From Mallotus nudiflorus (lineage: Eukaryota > Streptophyta > Magnoliopsida > Malpighiales > Euphorbiaceae), in NCBI GenBank assembly GCA_947683625.1, contig CANTUR010000126.1:248001-312000 (forward strand): 64,000 bases of DNA, read 5' to 3'. Under the pieces are notes generated by a model. That model had not been told where the DNA came from, did not search any database, and saw only the letters and a list, made by a program, of their open reading frames with translations. This document shows positions 1-12,805 of the stretch, one piece after another. Every line of letters begins with the position of its first letter. Position 1 is the first letter of the stretch. The position numbers and the translations under genes are program-made.

Positions 1-939
1 TATCTTGGAGAAATCCTTCACAAACCTCCTATAGTAGCCAACTAAAGCTAGAAAATTATTTACTTAAGTGACTGTTATAGGTCTCTGCCACTCTATAATG
101 GCTTCAATCTTTTTACGATCCACTTGTATACCATCTTTGGATACCATATGGCTTAAGAATGCCACTTGATCCAACCAAAACTCACACTTAGAGAATTTGG
201 CATAAAATTGGTACTCTTTCAAGGTCTAAAGCACCATCATCAAATGCATGGCATGTTCCTCCTTACTCTTAGAATACACTAAGATATCATGAATAAACAC
301 TATCATAAATTGGTCCAAGAATGGCCTAAACACCCAATTCATTAAGTTTATAAAAGCTCCTGGGGTATTACTTAACTCGAAGGACATCACTAAGAATTCA
401 TAATGGCCATATCTCATCTGAAATGTCATCTTAGGCATATCTCCCCTTCTAATTCTGGACAAACACTGAGCTCTTTGAAGTTGATCAAACATATTATTAA
501 TCCTTGCAAAAGGATACTTGTTCTTAATGGTGACTTTGTTCAACTGCCTATAGTTGATACAAAGTATAAGACTACCATCTTTCTTTTTCACAAATAATAC
601 AGGAGAACCCCAAGGAGATAGTTTAGGTATGATGAAACCCTTATCCAATAACTCTTGCAATTGCTCTTTAAGCTTTTTCAACTCTACAGGCACCATCCTA
701 TAAGGTGGGATAAAGATAGTATTTGTACTAGGTACGATATCGATATAGAACTCTATCTCTATCTTTAGTGACAAGCCTAGTAATTCTTCAAGAAAAGCAT
801 TAGGAAACTCACATACTATTAGCACATTATCAACTACTTTCTTATCCACCTTTATATCTCTAACCATAGCTAAATAACATTGACACCCCTTTATAAGCAT
901 CATTTTACCTATGATTGAAGAAATAAGATTATGAGGCAT
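1..939 (-). pseudogene. Gypsy reverse transcriptase, N-terminal and palm region (broken, runs off window)
   Basis: The long frame 226-939 shows the usual gypsy RT entry (PPYRMVPVELKKLKEQL, then LLDKGFIIPKLSPWGSPVLF), the VKKKDGS and INYRQLNKVTIKNKYP blocks, and the palm motif. That motif reads FIHDILVY where FIDDILVY is expected, so one catalytic aspartate has become histidine. Bases 1-225 continue in another frame with the thumb/connection motif GYYRRFVKDFSKI. In the parent element the protein would copy the retroelement RNA into cDNA in cytoplasmic particles. It belongs to the same element as the gag at 14831-15700. Loss of the catalytic residue plus frame breaks makes it inactive. Confidence 0.9.
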
Positions 940-1145
940 TAAACTCTTGTCACCTTTGAATTAGAATTCCATATCATTTTGAATTTTGAAAATCACTTCA
1001 TTCTTTTGACAATCCAATGTGGCATAGTGTTAAGCCAACCAATCCATTGCCAAAATCACATCTAATAAAACTAAATATGCTAGTAACTCTCTACCTTCCA
1101 CCAATGTTGGACTAGATGAAAAGACTATATCTATCTCTAACTCAT
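940..1145 (-). pseudogene. Gypsy aspartic protease, C-terminal part (separated from its N-terminus by the Athila insertion)
   Basis: Minus-strand translation gives the typical end of a gypsy protease with DVILAMDWLA (family consensus DVILGMDWL), followed by HYATLDCQKNEVIF and the linker to RT. It stops being recognisable at exactly 1145, where the Athila LTR begins. The missing N-terminal half, with the active-site region, is found at 14422-14620 beyond the insertion. In-frame stops are present. Confidence 0.8.
1141..1145. repeat. Target-site duplication (left) of the Athila element
   Basis: The sequence ctcat directly precedes the LTR terminus tgttagg. The same five bases follow the opposite LTR terminus ...cataaca at 14417-14421. 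Confidence 0.9.
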
Positions 1146-2608
1146 TGTTAGGCAATTTCTGTAAGTGCATAGTTCGCAACAAGTAGTAAAGTTCGAGTAT
1201 CGAGTATCATTCCCATAAGGATACCAAGTACTAGCCGTAATTGTATCTCCACAAGCTAAAAAAATAGATTTAATTGAAATAGAAAACTATATTAACTAAT
1301 AAGGATAAATTCTAAATCTAAAATAAAAAATTCAATGATCAAAGATAGAGCTTAGATTTGCTTCACTAGACACTTGAATTATAAGATTTAATCTTAATTC
1401 AACTTGTTAATACAGTCAAGGGTAAATTACTTAAAATTCTTAAAGTCTCTTTCAAGATCATTCAAGCATGTCAAAACTAATTACCACCTATTTTCATGGT
1501 CAAGTAAATTAATTAAGACTCGTTAAGTTCCTTAGCAATTTAACGCTCCCCAAAGGATTCATTTTCCTATGTTTCATAGGTCTATGAGCTAATAGATCAT
1601 GCAACTTTCATTATCTACTAATCTACCCAAAAACATGCATTTAATCATGTCTAAAATCAAATACAATAACATATAAAAGTAACTTGTAAAATTAACTGAA
1701 TATTAACTTATTGAATTAAAATATAAAAATCTAAACAAGCAGTAGTCTAGCTACACAAATCCAAACCCTTAGTAAATTAGTTACATATTATGGAAATAAT
1801 CATAATCAAAGATATTCTAAACATGATAAAAATTATGCTTGAACTTGATTGACTTGAATCTTTATTTCTTCTCTACTCAAAATATCTATGAATGCTGATT
1901 TGCATGAATTATCCTCCTTGAATTGATGAATTTATCCTCTTTTTATAGCCATCTCTTGCCCCCATAACTTATAATTCTAGAATATTCTCATTTTTTAATA
2001 TTCCAATTTTGAAATCTTCTAAATCTGTAATCCTGAATGAAAGAGGAAGTTTTTTCATGAGTGCACATCTTAGCGCATGGCCATGCACAAGAGTGTGCAT
2101 TAGGGCATGTATGCAAGCTTGTACACTAATTTTTTTTGCACACCATAGTGCATGGCTATGCACTTGTGTGTGTATTATTCTAAATTTATGCATGGCCTAA
2201 TACATGGCCGTGTGGTGGGGTGTGCATAACTTCATTGGGCTTGGCTTTAATCATGTTAGTGCACACCTTCTTGCATAATCATGTGGTAAAGCATGCAATA
2301 TTCTTAATGAGCACACAATCATGTGCTAGCATGTGTATGCAATTTGTGCAAAGAGACTTTCTAGACACAGTTCCAAACATGGTTGTGAACTAGCTTCAGT
2401 TCACAAAATTGCAACAAATAATTTAATTAGATACTATAATGCACTTAATTGTTAAATAAACATGTAAATGTATTCTTTAAAATGAAAATTAAATAATATT
2501 ATGCTAAATACAAGTAAAATTAATATTAATTAAATAAACTTATAAAAATATATATTATAAAACCAAAAAAAATGCTCCTAAAATTATATGTATAAATAAC
2601 ACATAACA
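1146..2608 (-). repeat. Athila 3' LTR
   Basis: It begins tgttaggcaattt and ends cacataaca. It aligns along its length with 12930-14416, including the shared stretches tcgagtatcattccca, ttcatggtcaagtaaatta and gcatggccatgcac. As the element is on the minus strand, this is the downstream (3') LTR, next to the PPT at 2609. Confidence 0.92.
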
Positions 2609-2620
2609 AATTCCCCCATA
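2609..2620 (-). other. Polypurine tract of the Athila element
   Basis: On the minus strand, tatgggggaatt lies immediately before the 3' LTR, the expected place for plus-strand DNA priming. Confidence 0.75.
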
Positions 2621-2629
2621 CTAAACCTT

Positions 2630-3551
2630 TGCTTGTTCTCAAGCAAAATGCATAAGAACACTAATTAATGCAACAAACTTAGCACATTCACAGACTTCAA
2701 AATGTCTATCTATCATAATCTTAAGTAAATACAAAGCTTATAAATTAAAATCAGACTAATAATTCAAAGTTAAAGACATAAGTTTTATCAAGTGAAGAGC
2801 AAACTTAGCTGTTGAATTTCTAAAAACATGCAAATTGGTGATTAAGAAAAATGAAAGTAAATGATACTATTTTCTGCAACCTTAAGCCTTCCCTTAATTC
2901 CATCACATAAAAGATAGCAATTTTTATTTTATTTTATTAGCGAGTGTGTTTTATGCTTAATCTCACTATAATCTATCTATTCTTCTCAATTTCAGTAATC
3001 CCCTGCCATTCTAGTATTACTAAGCATAGACACTATCAAATGAGTCCTTTGGATACTCATACTCAAATTAGATCATTGAAGTAGATTTTAAAGCATAAAA
3101 ATATAAAATTTATACACTGCTCTAAAGAGAGTTTTTTTAATTGCTATCAAGTTATGTGCTAGTGTTAAGGTTAGAACAAAAGATAACATCCAAGTATCAC
3201 TTACAAGTAGTTTTTTTAAACTATCAATTTTCAAATTCAGTTATTCAAAAGTAAGTAAGCATTAGGTTCATTAGAATTTTAGTAGTCTTTAATCTTAAAT
3301 TATCAACCTAACTTTAAAATTTACAAATCAAGCATTAACCAAAGATTATGAAACATGTACATTGAAATCACTTTCAATGCACTATGCTCACTACTGTGAT
3401 AAATTACAAAAATTTAGTGTGTGAGTGTGTGTGGATGAAATCATGCAACATGTAATATATGATATGATACAAAGATGGAATCAAATGCAGAAAATATGTA
3501 ATGCAATATATATTCTCTCCCCTACACTTAAACAAGTTAGTGTCCGTAATG
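2630..3551. other. Athila 3' untranslated region, no gene seen
   Basis: AT-rich sequence with no frame of useful length and no recognisable protein motif on either strand. It lies between the PPT and the nested solo LTR. Confidence 0.6.
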
Positions 3552-3556
3552 ACTAA

Positions 3557-3766
3557 TGTTGCGAGTTAGATTTATATACCCTAGTCCTTAGGACTTAGTA
3601 TAGAGCAAGAAGGGTGTTAAAAACTCAAGAATTAGGTCAATATTATCTTAACCTGATAGATACTTAGATGGATAAGTAAATAAACCAGAATAATAATAAT
3701 GACTAAAATAAATAAAGAAACCTAAACATTAACTAATTGCTAAAATATTTAGACAAGTTATAATAA

Positions 3767-3836
<70 letters not shown>

Positions 3837-5129
3837 AGAATCATAAATCAGAATCAAACAAGAACTTTAAACATAATTATCATAAAACATATTGATTGGA
3901 AATTAGTTTATAATTTTTAAAAGCAAATCTCATTGTCAATTAAAAGTATTTCCTATTAGAGTCTACATTCATTCTCATGGCAATGCAGAGATAAGAGAAA
4001 ATCATGAAACTCATTATACTAATTCTATTTCCCTTAAAATGAATCCCTTGTCTCTAAGTCAAATTCCATTCTTAAGTAATCTCAATTACATTCCACCAAA
4101 TTACTCCAATTTTCATTGTAAATAATTTGATTAATAAGTTACATATGGTGATCAAACATACATAACATAAATTGCACTAAATGAAATTAAATCATGAATA
4201 ATATAGGATAAAAATGTAGTTCTTATTTAATTCATCATTGTAATTCCCATACAAAGACTTAGCCTAGATATATGATTAAGAAGCAATAAAAAAAAAAAAA
4301 TTTAACATAGAAAGAAAGATAAAGAGAGAAATAATTGAATAAGTAAAACTCCCTTCTGTGTCTTCTAAAGAATTCTTGATTTAAGATGATCTTCTCTTGC
4401 ACTTGGCTTTGTCTTCTTCAAGTGTTTCTTACAATAACTCTTAAAACTAAAAGATAATAATTGTATTTCTAAAAAACTATAGTAATTCATATATCTCCCC
4501 TATTTTAGACCAGAAATGATGCATATATAGAGCTCAGAAGCTACTAGAAGTGACTAGAATATGGTTGGACTTGGAAAGGCACCACTTGACATCAAAGGTC
4601 ACCCCCCTTTACAGATTATGTAACTTCAAGGGAATATCTGTCCATCTATATGACTTATCTCTAGAAAGTTCCTTTATGAAGTTGTAAATCATTTTGTTAT
4701 CTTTCGAGAGCAACTTGAATCACCTAATTTAGATGTCTATAGATGAAGTTATGGCTAAAATACAAAAATTGCTCAAACCGGGAAAAGTTGCAACTCTTGG
4801 GCAAGGCATGAGTGTGATGACTCGTCATTGGGTGATGACTCATCATAGAGACTCTCAATAATGACTTGTGCCCCTGGTGATGAGTCATACACCTTCTTAA
4901 TGATCCAAGCTTGACTCCTTTTGCTTCCTAGCTTGTTCCAATCAACTTTAAGTGTCTTCCAAATGTCATTTGAGCCTTAAATCATGCATAAAACTTACAT
5001 AGTAAGTCCTAATGATAAAATAAGTAAAAACATCAATTCAATAACCCAACAAACACATAAAACATAATGAAATAAAATAAAAATAAACCCTAACTAGCCT
5101 AAATAACTATGCACATTTGCATTATATCA
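3557..5129 (-). mobile_element. Solo LTR (family S) nested in the Athila element
   Basis: It starts tgttgcgag and ends attatatca (TG...CA), and is flanked by the 5-bp direct repeat actaa (3552-3556 and 5130-5134). A degenerate relative is at 17069-18441. Shared blocks include taccctagtcc, tagtatagagcaag and the run with repeated gatgact/gactcatca motifs. On the minus strand a TATA-like ctatatatgc lies near 4524-4533, so the original transcription direction was probably minus. No internal coding region remains, so a full element was reduced by LTR-LTR recombination (inference). The parent family is not identified. Confidence 0.85.
3768..3834. repeat. Compound (GT)n(TA)n microsatellite
   Basis: About a dozen GT units run directly into about 22 TA units, inside the solo LTR. 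Confidence 0.95.
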
Positions 5130-5134
5130 ACTAA

Positions 5135-5759
5135 TGAAGAAAAAGAAATAAAAAAGAGGTGGAAAGAATGACTTCCTTAAATGAGAGGAGGGCAAACAAT
5201 TACCTAAAAAATAAAATGCACAAAAATAAAGAAATAGTAAATGAGCAATATAAATAAATAAAATAAAATAAACATAGATATTATAATAGAACTAGTGTAA
5301 GAAAAGAAATAAAATGACAGTACTAAATGAAAGAGAAATAAAATGAAATAAAGCAGTAAAACTAAGCATCGCAATCATGGTCTTCCTCCACATCCATAAT
5401 AGTGATATGAACATCATCAGGAGGAGAAGCATCTCATGGTGCATCATCTAGTGAATTGGCATCCTCCTCGGTAGTGTCAAAATCCTTATAGTGAGGTTGA
5501 GGAGGTAACATAATACCCTTATTCTAACAAAGCTGTTGTAGTCCATCATAAAGCCAAGCAAAGGTGGCGGTGTGGAAATGTTGGGTATGTTGCATCTGAA
5601 GAATAGTGAGCTCTAAGTCACTAGAGCAGTAGTGGAGGGAAAAGGAGTAGAGGTAGAAGGGCCTGTTGTTATAGCAGGGTCAAGTAGACGACAATAGAGG
5701 AATACTAGAGGGGGGAGGAGCTAGAGCAGTAAGAGTAACTGGAGCATCACCAAGCAAGA
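5135..5759. other. Athila 3' region, A-rich, no clear gene
   Basis: Purine-biased DNA, many short aaata repeats. It may contain the degraded C-terminal end of the Athila extra ORF, but no motif can be read with confidence. Confidence 0.4.
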
Positions 5760-6690
5760 CATATCATCCATTATGCTTCATAACACTATCAATGTTTCTC
5801 ATGATATGCAACTTGAAGGGAAGCATAGAATAAATCTCAGTTAATCCAATAAGTGAGCTAAAAACGCTTAGTCCTTTAGCTAGTCAAGTAATATAGGAAC
5901 CACCATATAAAGCCCCTCTCTTTTTCCTAGCCATCCCCTTCATATATAGAGCAAATCCATATCCTAAATAAGGCACTAAACCTTTATGTAAACATCAAAG
6001 ATAAAATAGATCCCAATTAGCCACTACCCCTATACTCTCTTGATGACCACAGATGGTAAAGACAATTAACCTATGTAAATAGCACAGGGCGAGGTTTCCT
6101 ATATCGAAGCTCTTAGTGATGCAAGGGTCATAAATCTAAATTACCTACCCCCCTCCAATGGACATCAAGAATTTCAATACCTAAGTCAATGATAGACTAT
6201 TTTATAGTCTAGACTGGAAATAAAATTATGGTCATAAAAACCACAATTGAGAGCAAAATCCATAAGTGAAAAAGAAAAATGATTACCGCCCAAACTAAAT
6301 TATACAATACTAAGTTTGGAAAAAAAAAACTTATTTTTTCTCATAAGAAAAGGTAGAGATAAATTTAAGCAGGAGTTCTCAATATATAGGTTCATGAATT
6401 TGAACAAAAAGATCCCACTTAGAATTTACTATCATACTCCTAATAGTATCTCCTAAACCAACTTCATCTAATGCTGTTGGCAAAAAATAGTAAATTGGTT
6501 GAATAAGTAAAAGAGAGAGATGCAAAAGTCTTGCTTGTTGAGCAGGGGATCCAAATTGAAAGAGGGGATGCATAGAAGCTTAGGAGGACCTAGGACTCAA
6601 GACACATGGAGGAGGTGGATGTTGGTCAGTACGTTGTCATTTTGCATGACTAGTGAAGGATGCATTCTTTGAGCACACCATTTTTTTTTA
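5760..6690 (-). pseudogene. Athila-type extra ORF downstream of integrase (ATHILA ORF-1-like / env-like position), broken
   Basis: Minus-strand frames near 6000-6130 give FDIGNLALCYLHRLIVFTIC, then GHQESIGVVANWDLFYL and a segment resembling NLGF..A.YM. This pattern of a conserved basic/hydrophobic core with DLFYLWC matches, from memory, the ATHILA ORF-1 family found between integrase and 3' LTR in Athila elements. The frame 6379-6573 (LDEVGLGDTIRSMIVNSKW) belongs to the same protein. The function of this family is unknown; it has been called env-like only because of its position. Numerous stops and at least one frame change show it is dead. An unrelated host sequence cannot be excluded. Confidence 0.55.
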
Positions 6691-7440
6691 CTAAATACTA
6701 TAAAAGGAAGGGAAAGAAAAATATATAAAAGAAAATAAAATTATAGGGGTAAAAGTAAGGGAAGGAGATAGATGAGAGAATTGAGAGTGGAGAGTAAAAT
6801 AAAGATATAGTAGAGGAGAAAAAGAAAAAAAGAGCTTGAAAAAGAAAGAAAAATAATAAGATAAAATAAAAGTGAAAGTGAATGACAAAAACAAAAAGGG
6901 TAAAGGTTTTATATGGGAAGGGTATGGAAATGGGTATGTTGGTTAATGCATGAAAAAAAAGGAATAATGTACATGTAATGGTGTACACGATCATTCACTC
7001 TTCCATGTGATGGATCATGTACATGAATGTGTATGCACGGTGTGGTGCACAAATTATGTGTGTGGCCGTGTATGATAATTGAGGTGCACGATGAAGTGCA
7101 CGTCATTCATTGACCTATGTAAGAAAAATGAACACACATGGTCCATTGCGCTTAATCATGTGTGGTACCTTGCATGTCTTAAATCAACACACAATTAAAT
7201 ACATAGGTTTGTGTTTGACTGTGTACTATGGAAAAATTTTAGAGAAAAATTACACGATTGTGTATTCACCCATGTACATATAAAAATAAATGCATGAGCG
7301 AAGACATGAATGTGCACATAACTGTGTATAAATTACATACTTAGGCATGGCCAGTCTTATGACTATGCATATCCACCTCTGTATTTTTACAAAATTAAGC
7401 TACAAAAATAAAAATAAAATATTGAAAAAAATTAAAGTTG
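6691..7440. other. Athila spacer between integrase and extra ORF, low complexity
   Basis: 6690-6900 is a purine-rich tract (aaag, gaaa) that yields hydrophobic minus-strand frames by composition alone. 6950-7380 has several loosely repeated phrases with tgtgcac, catgtgt and tgcatgt. No convincing gene. Confidence 0.5.
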
Positions 7441-7561
7441 AATGGCTTACCTCCTATTAAGCACTTATTTAAAGTCACTAACTCAACCGTATTTTACTGA
7501 TGTCTCGGATTGAGTTAAGAAGTGTAATTACTGCACTTGCTGGGACAACTTCATTATGAAA

Positions 7562-8646
7562 CTAGAGTTTTAATCTCTTTCCATTAACTTTAAAAGCTCC
7601 AGTATCTATGCTCCACACTTCTATTACTCCATGAGGATACACATGCTTAACAATGAAGGGGCCTGACCATCTAGACTTAAGTTTTCTTGGAAATAGCTTT
7701 AGCCTTGAGTTAAACAGAAATACATGGTCTCCTTCTTTAAATTCTTTCTTTATAATATGCTTGTCATGCCATCTTTTTGTCCTTTCTTTGTAAATTTTGG
7801 CATTTTCATATGAATTAAGTCTAAACTCCTTAAGCTCATTCAACTGAAGCAGTCTCTTCTCACTAGCTTTTTTTAAATTAAAGTTTAGGAATTTAGTTGC
7901 CCAGAATGCATTATGCTATAACTCCATGGTAGGTGACATGACTTTCTATAAAGAAGTTAGAAGGGAGAGGCATCAATGGGGGTTTTGCATGCAATTTTGT
8001 AAGCCCATAAAGCATCATTGAGTTTAGCAGACCAATCTTTTCTTGAAGCATTTACTGTCTTTTCAAGTATAGAATTGATTACTCTATTTGATATTTCAAC
8101 TTGACCATCAGTTTGGGGATGGTAAGGAGTTGCAACCTTGTCAGTGATAACATATTTCTTTAATAAACCTTTAAAATTGTTGAATGCAAAAATGCATTCC
8201 ACCATCATTGATTATAGCTTGAGGTGTCCCAAACCTGGAGAATATATTCTTTCAAATGAATCTTGTCACAACTCTAGCATCATTGGTTGGGGATGTTATT
8301 GCTTCCACCCATTTTAATATATAATCTAACCCACCAGAATGTATTTATTGCCAAATGAGCTTAGGAAGGGACCCATGAAGTCTAAACCCCACACATTACA
8401 GATCTCAACTTTAAGAATTCCATTCAGAGGCATCTCGTTGCATTTCCTTATATTTCCTGTGCTCTAGCATTTATCGCATTTTAATGTAAAATTCCTAGCA
8501 TCTTGAAAGAGAGTTGGCCAGTAAAATCCACTCTGAAGAACTTTTATTGCAGTTTTGGTGGGATTAAAGTGTCCACCACATTCTAGAGAATGACAGAGTA
8601 AAAGCACATCTTTAACTTCTTCTTTGGGAAAGCACCTCCTAATCAA
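7562..8646 (-). pseudogene. Athila integrase (zinc-binding, core and C-terminal domains), broken
   Basis: Three minus-strand frames cover one integrase. 8464-8646 holds the HHCC zinc-binding end (SGFYWPTLFQDA, then LKCDKC). 7957-8208 holds the late core with ATPYHPQTDGQVEISNRVI, whose glutamate is the expected third DDE residue, followed by RKDWSAKLNDALWAYK. 7562-7843 holds the C-terminal domain (KIYKERTKRWHDKHI, FNSRLKLFPRKLKSRWSGPF). The protein would join element cDNA to chromosomal DNA. The part between 8208 and 8464, with the two catalytic aspartates, is frameshifted, so the gene is not functional. Confidence 0.9.
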
Positions 8647-8682
8647 TCCATCTCCAAACCTCTTATGGAGAAGAGTTTCTTC

Positions 8683-10570
8683 CTAATAATAATATTTAAT
8701 GTTAGAGAAAATTTTTTTCTTTTGTTGGTATAAAAGATTGGGAGGCAAGACACTATAAGCTAGGTAATTCACAAAGTCTACATACCAATGTGTCATATTC
8801 TTAACCTGCATTAGGTGTTCACCTTTGAAGTAGTCATTAATTGGCAGCTTATCATCTATGTTTGACAGCTTTAATCTTGATAGATGGTCTACAATAACAT
8901 TTCCAGCCCCTGTTTTGTCTCTAATTTCCATATCAAACTCTTGGAGCAGAAGGATCCATCTAATGAAGCATGGCTTAACATCTTTCATTAAGAGGAGATA
9001 CTTCAAAGTTGCATGGTCGATAAAGACTATCACCTTCCTATCTGTCAAACAAGAAAGAAATTTATCAATGGCAAATACGACTACTAAAAGCTCTTTTTCA
9101 GTAGTAGCATTATTTAATTGTGCCTTATCTATTGTGTGACTAACATAGTAGATGGCATATACTTGCTTGTTTCTTTTTTATCCTAAAATAGCGCATTCAA
9201 TATAGTCACTTGCATCATATATAATTTCAAAAGGAAGATTCCAGTCATGAGGTTGTAAGATTGGTATTGAGATCAGTGCTTCTTTTAACCTATTAAAAGC
9301 ATTGAGGCAGTCTTTGTCAAATACAAATGAAGGATCTTTGGCTAAAAGATTAGTGAGAGGTTTAGCAATTTTTTAGAAGTTTTAATAATCTTTTATAAAT
9401 CCAGCATGTCCCAAAAAATCATGAATCCCTTTCATGCTTGTAGGAGGTGGAAGTTTCTCAATCACTTAAATTTTGGCTTTATCAACCTTAATTTCTTTGT
9501 TAGACATTAAGTGGCCCAAAAAAACTCCTTTGGTTACCATAAAATGGCATTTTCCCTAGTTTAAAACCAGGTTAGCTTTATCACATCTCTACAACTTTAG
9601 ATAAATTGTTAAGACAATTATCAAAAGAGGTACCACAAATAGAAATGTCATCCATGAATACTTCGATAATGTTCTCTATAAACTTTGAGAAAATTGCCAT
9701 CATGCACCTTTGAAAAGTAGCAGGAGCATTGCATAACCCAAAGGGCATGCACCTATAAGCATAATTTCTATAAGGACAAGTGAAAGTAGTTTTTTCTTGG
9801 TCCTCTGGGTGGATAGGGATTTAAAAGAATCCTGAATACCCATCTAAGTAGCAGAAAAAGGAATTTTGAGCTAATCTTTCTAATAACTGATCAATAAATG
9901 GGAGAGGAAAATGGTCTTTCCTAGTAGCTTTGTTTAGCTTTCTACAATCAATGCACATTCTCCATCCTGTGACAGTTTTAGTGGGAATTAATTCATTATT
10001 TTCATTTTTAACAACTGTTATTCCTCCTTTTTTAGGAACCACATGAATTGGGCTAACCCAATAACTATCTAAAATTGGATATATTATGCTAGCATCTAAT
10101 ACCTTCATGATTTCCTTTTTAACCACTTCTTTTATGTTAGGATTTAGTCTATATTGATGTTTAATGGAAGGATTACAACCTTCCTCTAAATGAATATTGT
10201 GCATGTAAAACGAAGCGCTAATCCCTTTCAAATCATCAATAGTATACCCTATAATTTTTTTATGATCCCTAACCCGTCTAAGCAGCTTATCCACTTGTTC
10301 ACCATTTAAATATGCATTGACAATAATAGGATAAGTAGAATTAGGTCCTAGAAAAGCATACCTCACATCAGGAGGAAGTTGCTTAAGCTTAACCTTTGAT
10401 GTATCTTCCTCTCTTAAAGTATAAACAAGGCATATATCATGAGGTAAAGGTTCATACCTTAAAGATTTATAGTGTGGCAATATATGTTGTGCATTTAATA
10501 TGTTAATATAATCCACTACCTCACTGTCTTCTTTGTTGGAGTCTACCTTATGAACTAGACTTGCTTCCAA
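8683..10570 (-). pseudogene. Athila reverse transcriptase and RNase H, broken
   Basis: 9821-10570 contains the RT start (HQYRLNPNIKEVVKKEIMKV, then YWVSPIHVVPKKGG and GWRMCIDCRKLNKATRKDHFP), ending LDGYSGFF. Between 9190 and 9820 the reading continues with frame breaks. The palm motif VFMDDISICG is intact near 9630-9660. 8683-9048 carries the RNase H connection typical of Athila (DHATLKYLLLMKDVKPCFIRW, then LLLQEFDMEIRDKTGAGNV). It would make element cDNA and remove the RNA strand. It lies directly after the protease region and before integrase. Inactive because of stops and frameshifts. Confidence 0.9.
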
Positions 10571-11311
10571 AGGTTCTTGGGGATGTTACTGTTGAAAAAC
10601 TCGCTCTACATAGCTCTGGACTGCATCAATTCGAGTCTTCACCATGGAAGGATCTTTTGTCATTTTAAAAATGTCAAACTCCATAGTCTCTTCTCTAACT
10701 TCTAGCTTGATTTTCCCCCCTTCCACATCAATAATTACTCCAGTTGTAGCAAGGAAAGGTCATCCTAGGATGATGGGGATTTAAAGATCTTCTTCAATCT
10801 CTAAAATCATTATGTCACAAGGCATATAGAATTCTCCAACTTTTATTGGTATGTCTTCCAAAATTCCTTCAGGGTAGACTATGGATCTATCAACTAGTTA
10901 TAAAGAAATATTTGTAGGCTTGGGCTTACCTATATTTAATTTCTTGGACAAAGATAAAGGCATAATAGTTACACTAGCACTAAAATCACAAAGAGCTCTA
11001 CTAATATAAAATTTACCAACAGCACATTGTATAGTGATACTCCCTTGATCTTTAAGCTTCGGAGGGAGCTTATTTCTAATGACAGCACTGCATTTCTTAT
11101 TCGTTGGAATAGTCTCATGATCATCCCACTTCCTTTTATTACATATAATATCTTTGAGGCATTTGGTATATTTTGGCATTTGAGTTACTGCTTCTAGAAA
11201 AGGAATGGTGATATCTAGCTGTTTGAACACCTTTAAGACTTTCTGAAATTGCTTATCAATTGTTGTGTTATTCATCCTTTGGGGAAAAGGTAAACATGGT
11301 ATCTTTTTCAT
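10571..11311 (-). pseudogene. Athila gag C-terminus and aspartic protease, broken
   Basis: The frame 10898-11311 starts with the Athila spacer (PCLPFPQRMNNTTIDKQFQ), continues with KCLKDIICNKRKW and NKLPPKLKDQGSITI, and reaches the protease active-site region ALCDFSASVTIMPLSLSKKL. The family consensus there is CDLGASVNLMP, so the glycine of the D-x-G motif is replaced by serine. Downstream frames (10600-10897) give the protease end, with a broken IPIILGxPFLATTG. The protein would cut the Gag-Pol polyprotein. Stops in the second half and the changed active site make activity unlikely. Confidence 0.85.
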
Positions 11312-11639
11312 CTCAAGTATCTAATTGACCCTATGTTCCTTTGACTTCTCTACTTTATCTTGAATATGCTTATGTTCAACTCTTAGCTCTTTACCTTTAT
11401 TTTCAATCTCAAGCAGTTGCCTCCCATTCCTTAAAGTCATTGCTTTTGCTTACTCCTTTGGGTTCTCAGGTTAGCTTAGGAAGTGGCCCATCTAGTGATA
11501 GTTAAAAAAGCTTGCTTGTGATGTGATTTGGTGTTCCAACATCTTATTATGTGTGGCTAACTATTCCAACCTTGCATCCATCTACTTAAACCTTCTTGAA
11601 GTGTTTGATTCATCTTGCTTTGTGATTTATCATCATCCT

Positions 11640-12805
11640 ACGATTGGACTTAGGTTCGGGTTGAGGGTAAGTGCTCTTTTACTGAAAACCTAGTGGTGTT
11701 TTGTACCCTTAATTTGAACTTGAAGCTTGTTTCCCTCTTTGATTTGACCATAAAAAATTTAGGTGATTTCTCCATCAAGGATTATAGGTATTAGAGTATG
11801 GATTCCTTTGAGGTTTGCCATTAAAATTATTCAAGGCATTAAGTTGTTCAATTGAGCAGCCTTGGGAATAAGAATCTCCTTGTTGACACTCTGTAGTAGA
11901 ATGTCCTCCTCCATATACTTCATAAGATAGCACTTGTGATGGATAACCTGAAAAATTGAGCTTTTACAACTGTTTTGTGAGGGAATCCAACTTAGTATTT
12001 ACCATGTACAAACTATTAACCACATACATTCCTATTGCTTTCCTAGACTGATTTTGCTCTCCATGCCATTTATAATTATTGGATGCCATCTTCTCTAAGA
12101 GTGCATATGTATCATCCGGTGTCTTGCTCATAAAAGAGCCCTGTGCAGTAGCATGTATAGTGATTTGCAAAGATTCAAACAATCCTTGTAGAATGTCTAC
12201 ATGAGTAGCCACTCTAGAATGCTATGGTATGGGCAATGTCTTTGCAAATCTTTAAATCTCTCCCAAGCATCATAGAGAGATTCATCAGCTATTGCTTAAA
12301 TCCAGTGAGGTCTTGGTAATATTTGGCAGTCTCTCATGGCAGATAATACTTAGTGAGGAAAGCCTTAGAACGTGTATCCCATGAGGTGATGGAATTTAGA
12401 GCCAAGGATCCTAACCATAACTTTGCCTTGTCTCATACTAAGAATGGACATAGTTTGAGGCAAATAGCATTTGTGCTTACTCCACTGACCTTGAAAGTAT
12501 CACAGATGTCTAAGAAAGAGGCTAGTCCTCTATTAGTAATACACCAAACTGATATTATGAGACCATTTAGATGTATGCAGGTTTGATCTTTTGTTGTTAG
12601 CTTCAATAGTTGGCTTCACAATATAGTTTTGGCTTCTTGTGAGACTAGGGACACCATATTGTTCTAAATCCCTTAATTGAGCTCCTTGTCCCACCATTCT
12701 TCTATCTGTTTCCTTTTTCTCTTTGTAGTTCTTTTTGTAATTTTTTTCAATCTCTAGATTTACTTTCTCTAGTTCAAGATGTTTTGTTCTTGTTTGCATA
12801 AACAA
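11640..12805 (-). pseudogene. Athila gag (capsid), broken by many stops
   Basis: Frames at 12533-12805 and 11964-12212 plus intervening text give a recognisable Athila capsid. After a lysine-rich start comes KPTIEANNKRSNL. Near 12230-12300 is ADESLYDAWERFKDLQRHCP (consensus ETLYEAWERFKELLRRCP). 11964-12212 has TPDDTYALLEKMASNNYKW. Gag would form the cytoplasmic particle in which reverse transcription occurs. It sits just downstream of the PBS on the minus strand. There are at least two frame changes and several stops. Confidence 0.85.

Noticed and set aside
1969..2200. Overlapping frames on both strands with C/H/A-rich peptides, repeated at 13705-14129
   Set aside because: They lie in the two Athila LTRs and arise from the gcatggccatgcac-type repeated words; not conserved in frame between the LTRs.
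6691..7106. Three overlapping hydrophobic minus-strand frames
   Set aside because: A purine-rich tract read on the opposite strand gives F/S/L-rich frames by chance; part of the Athila spacer.
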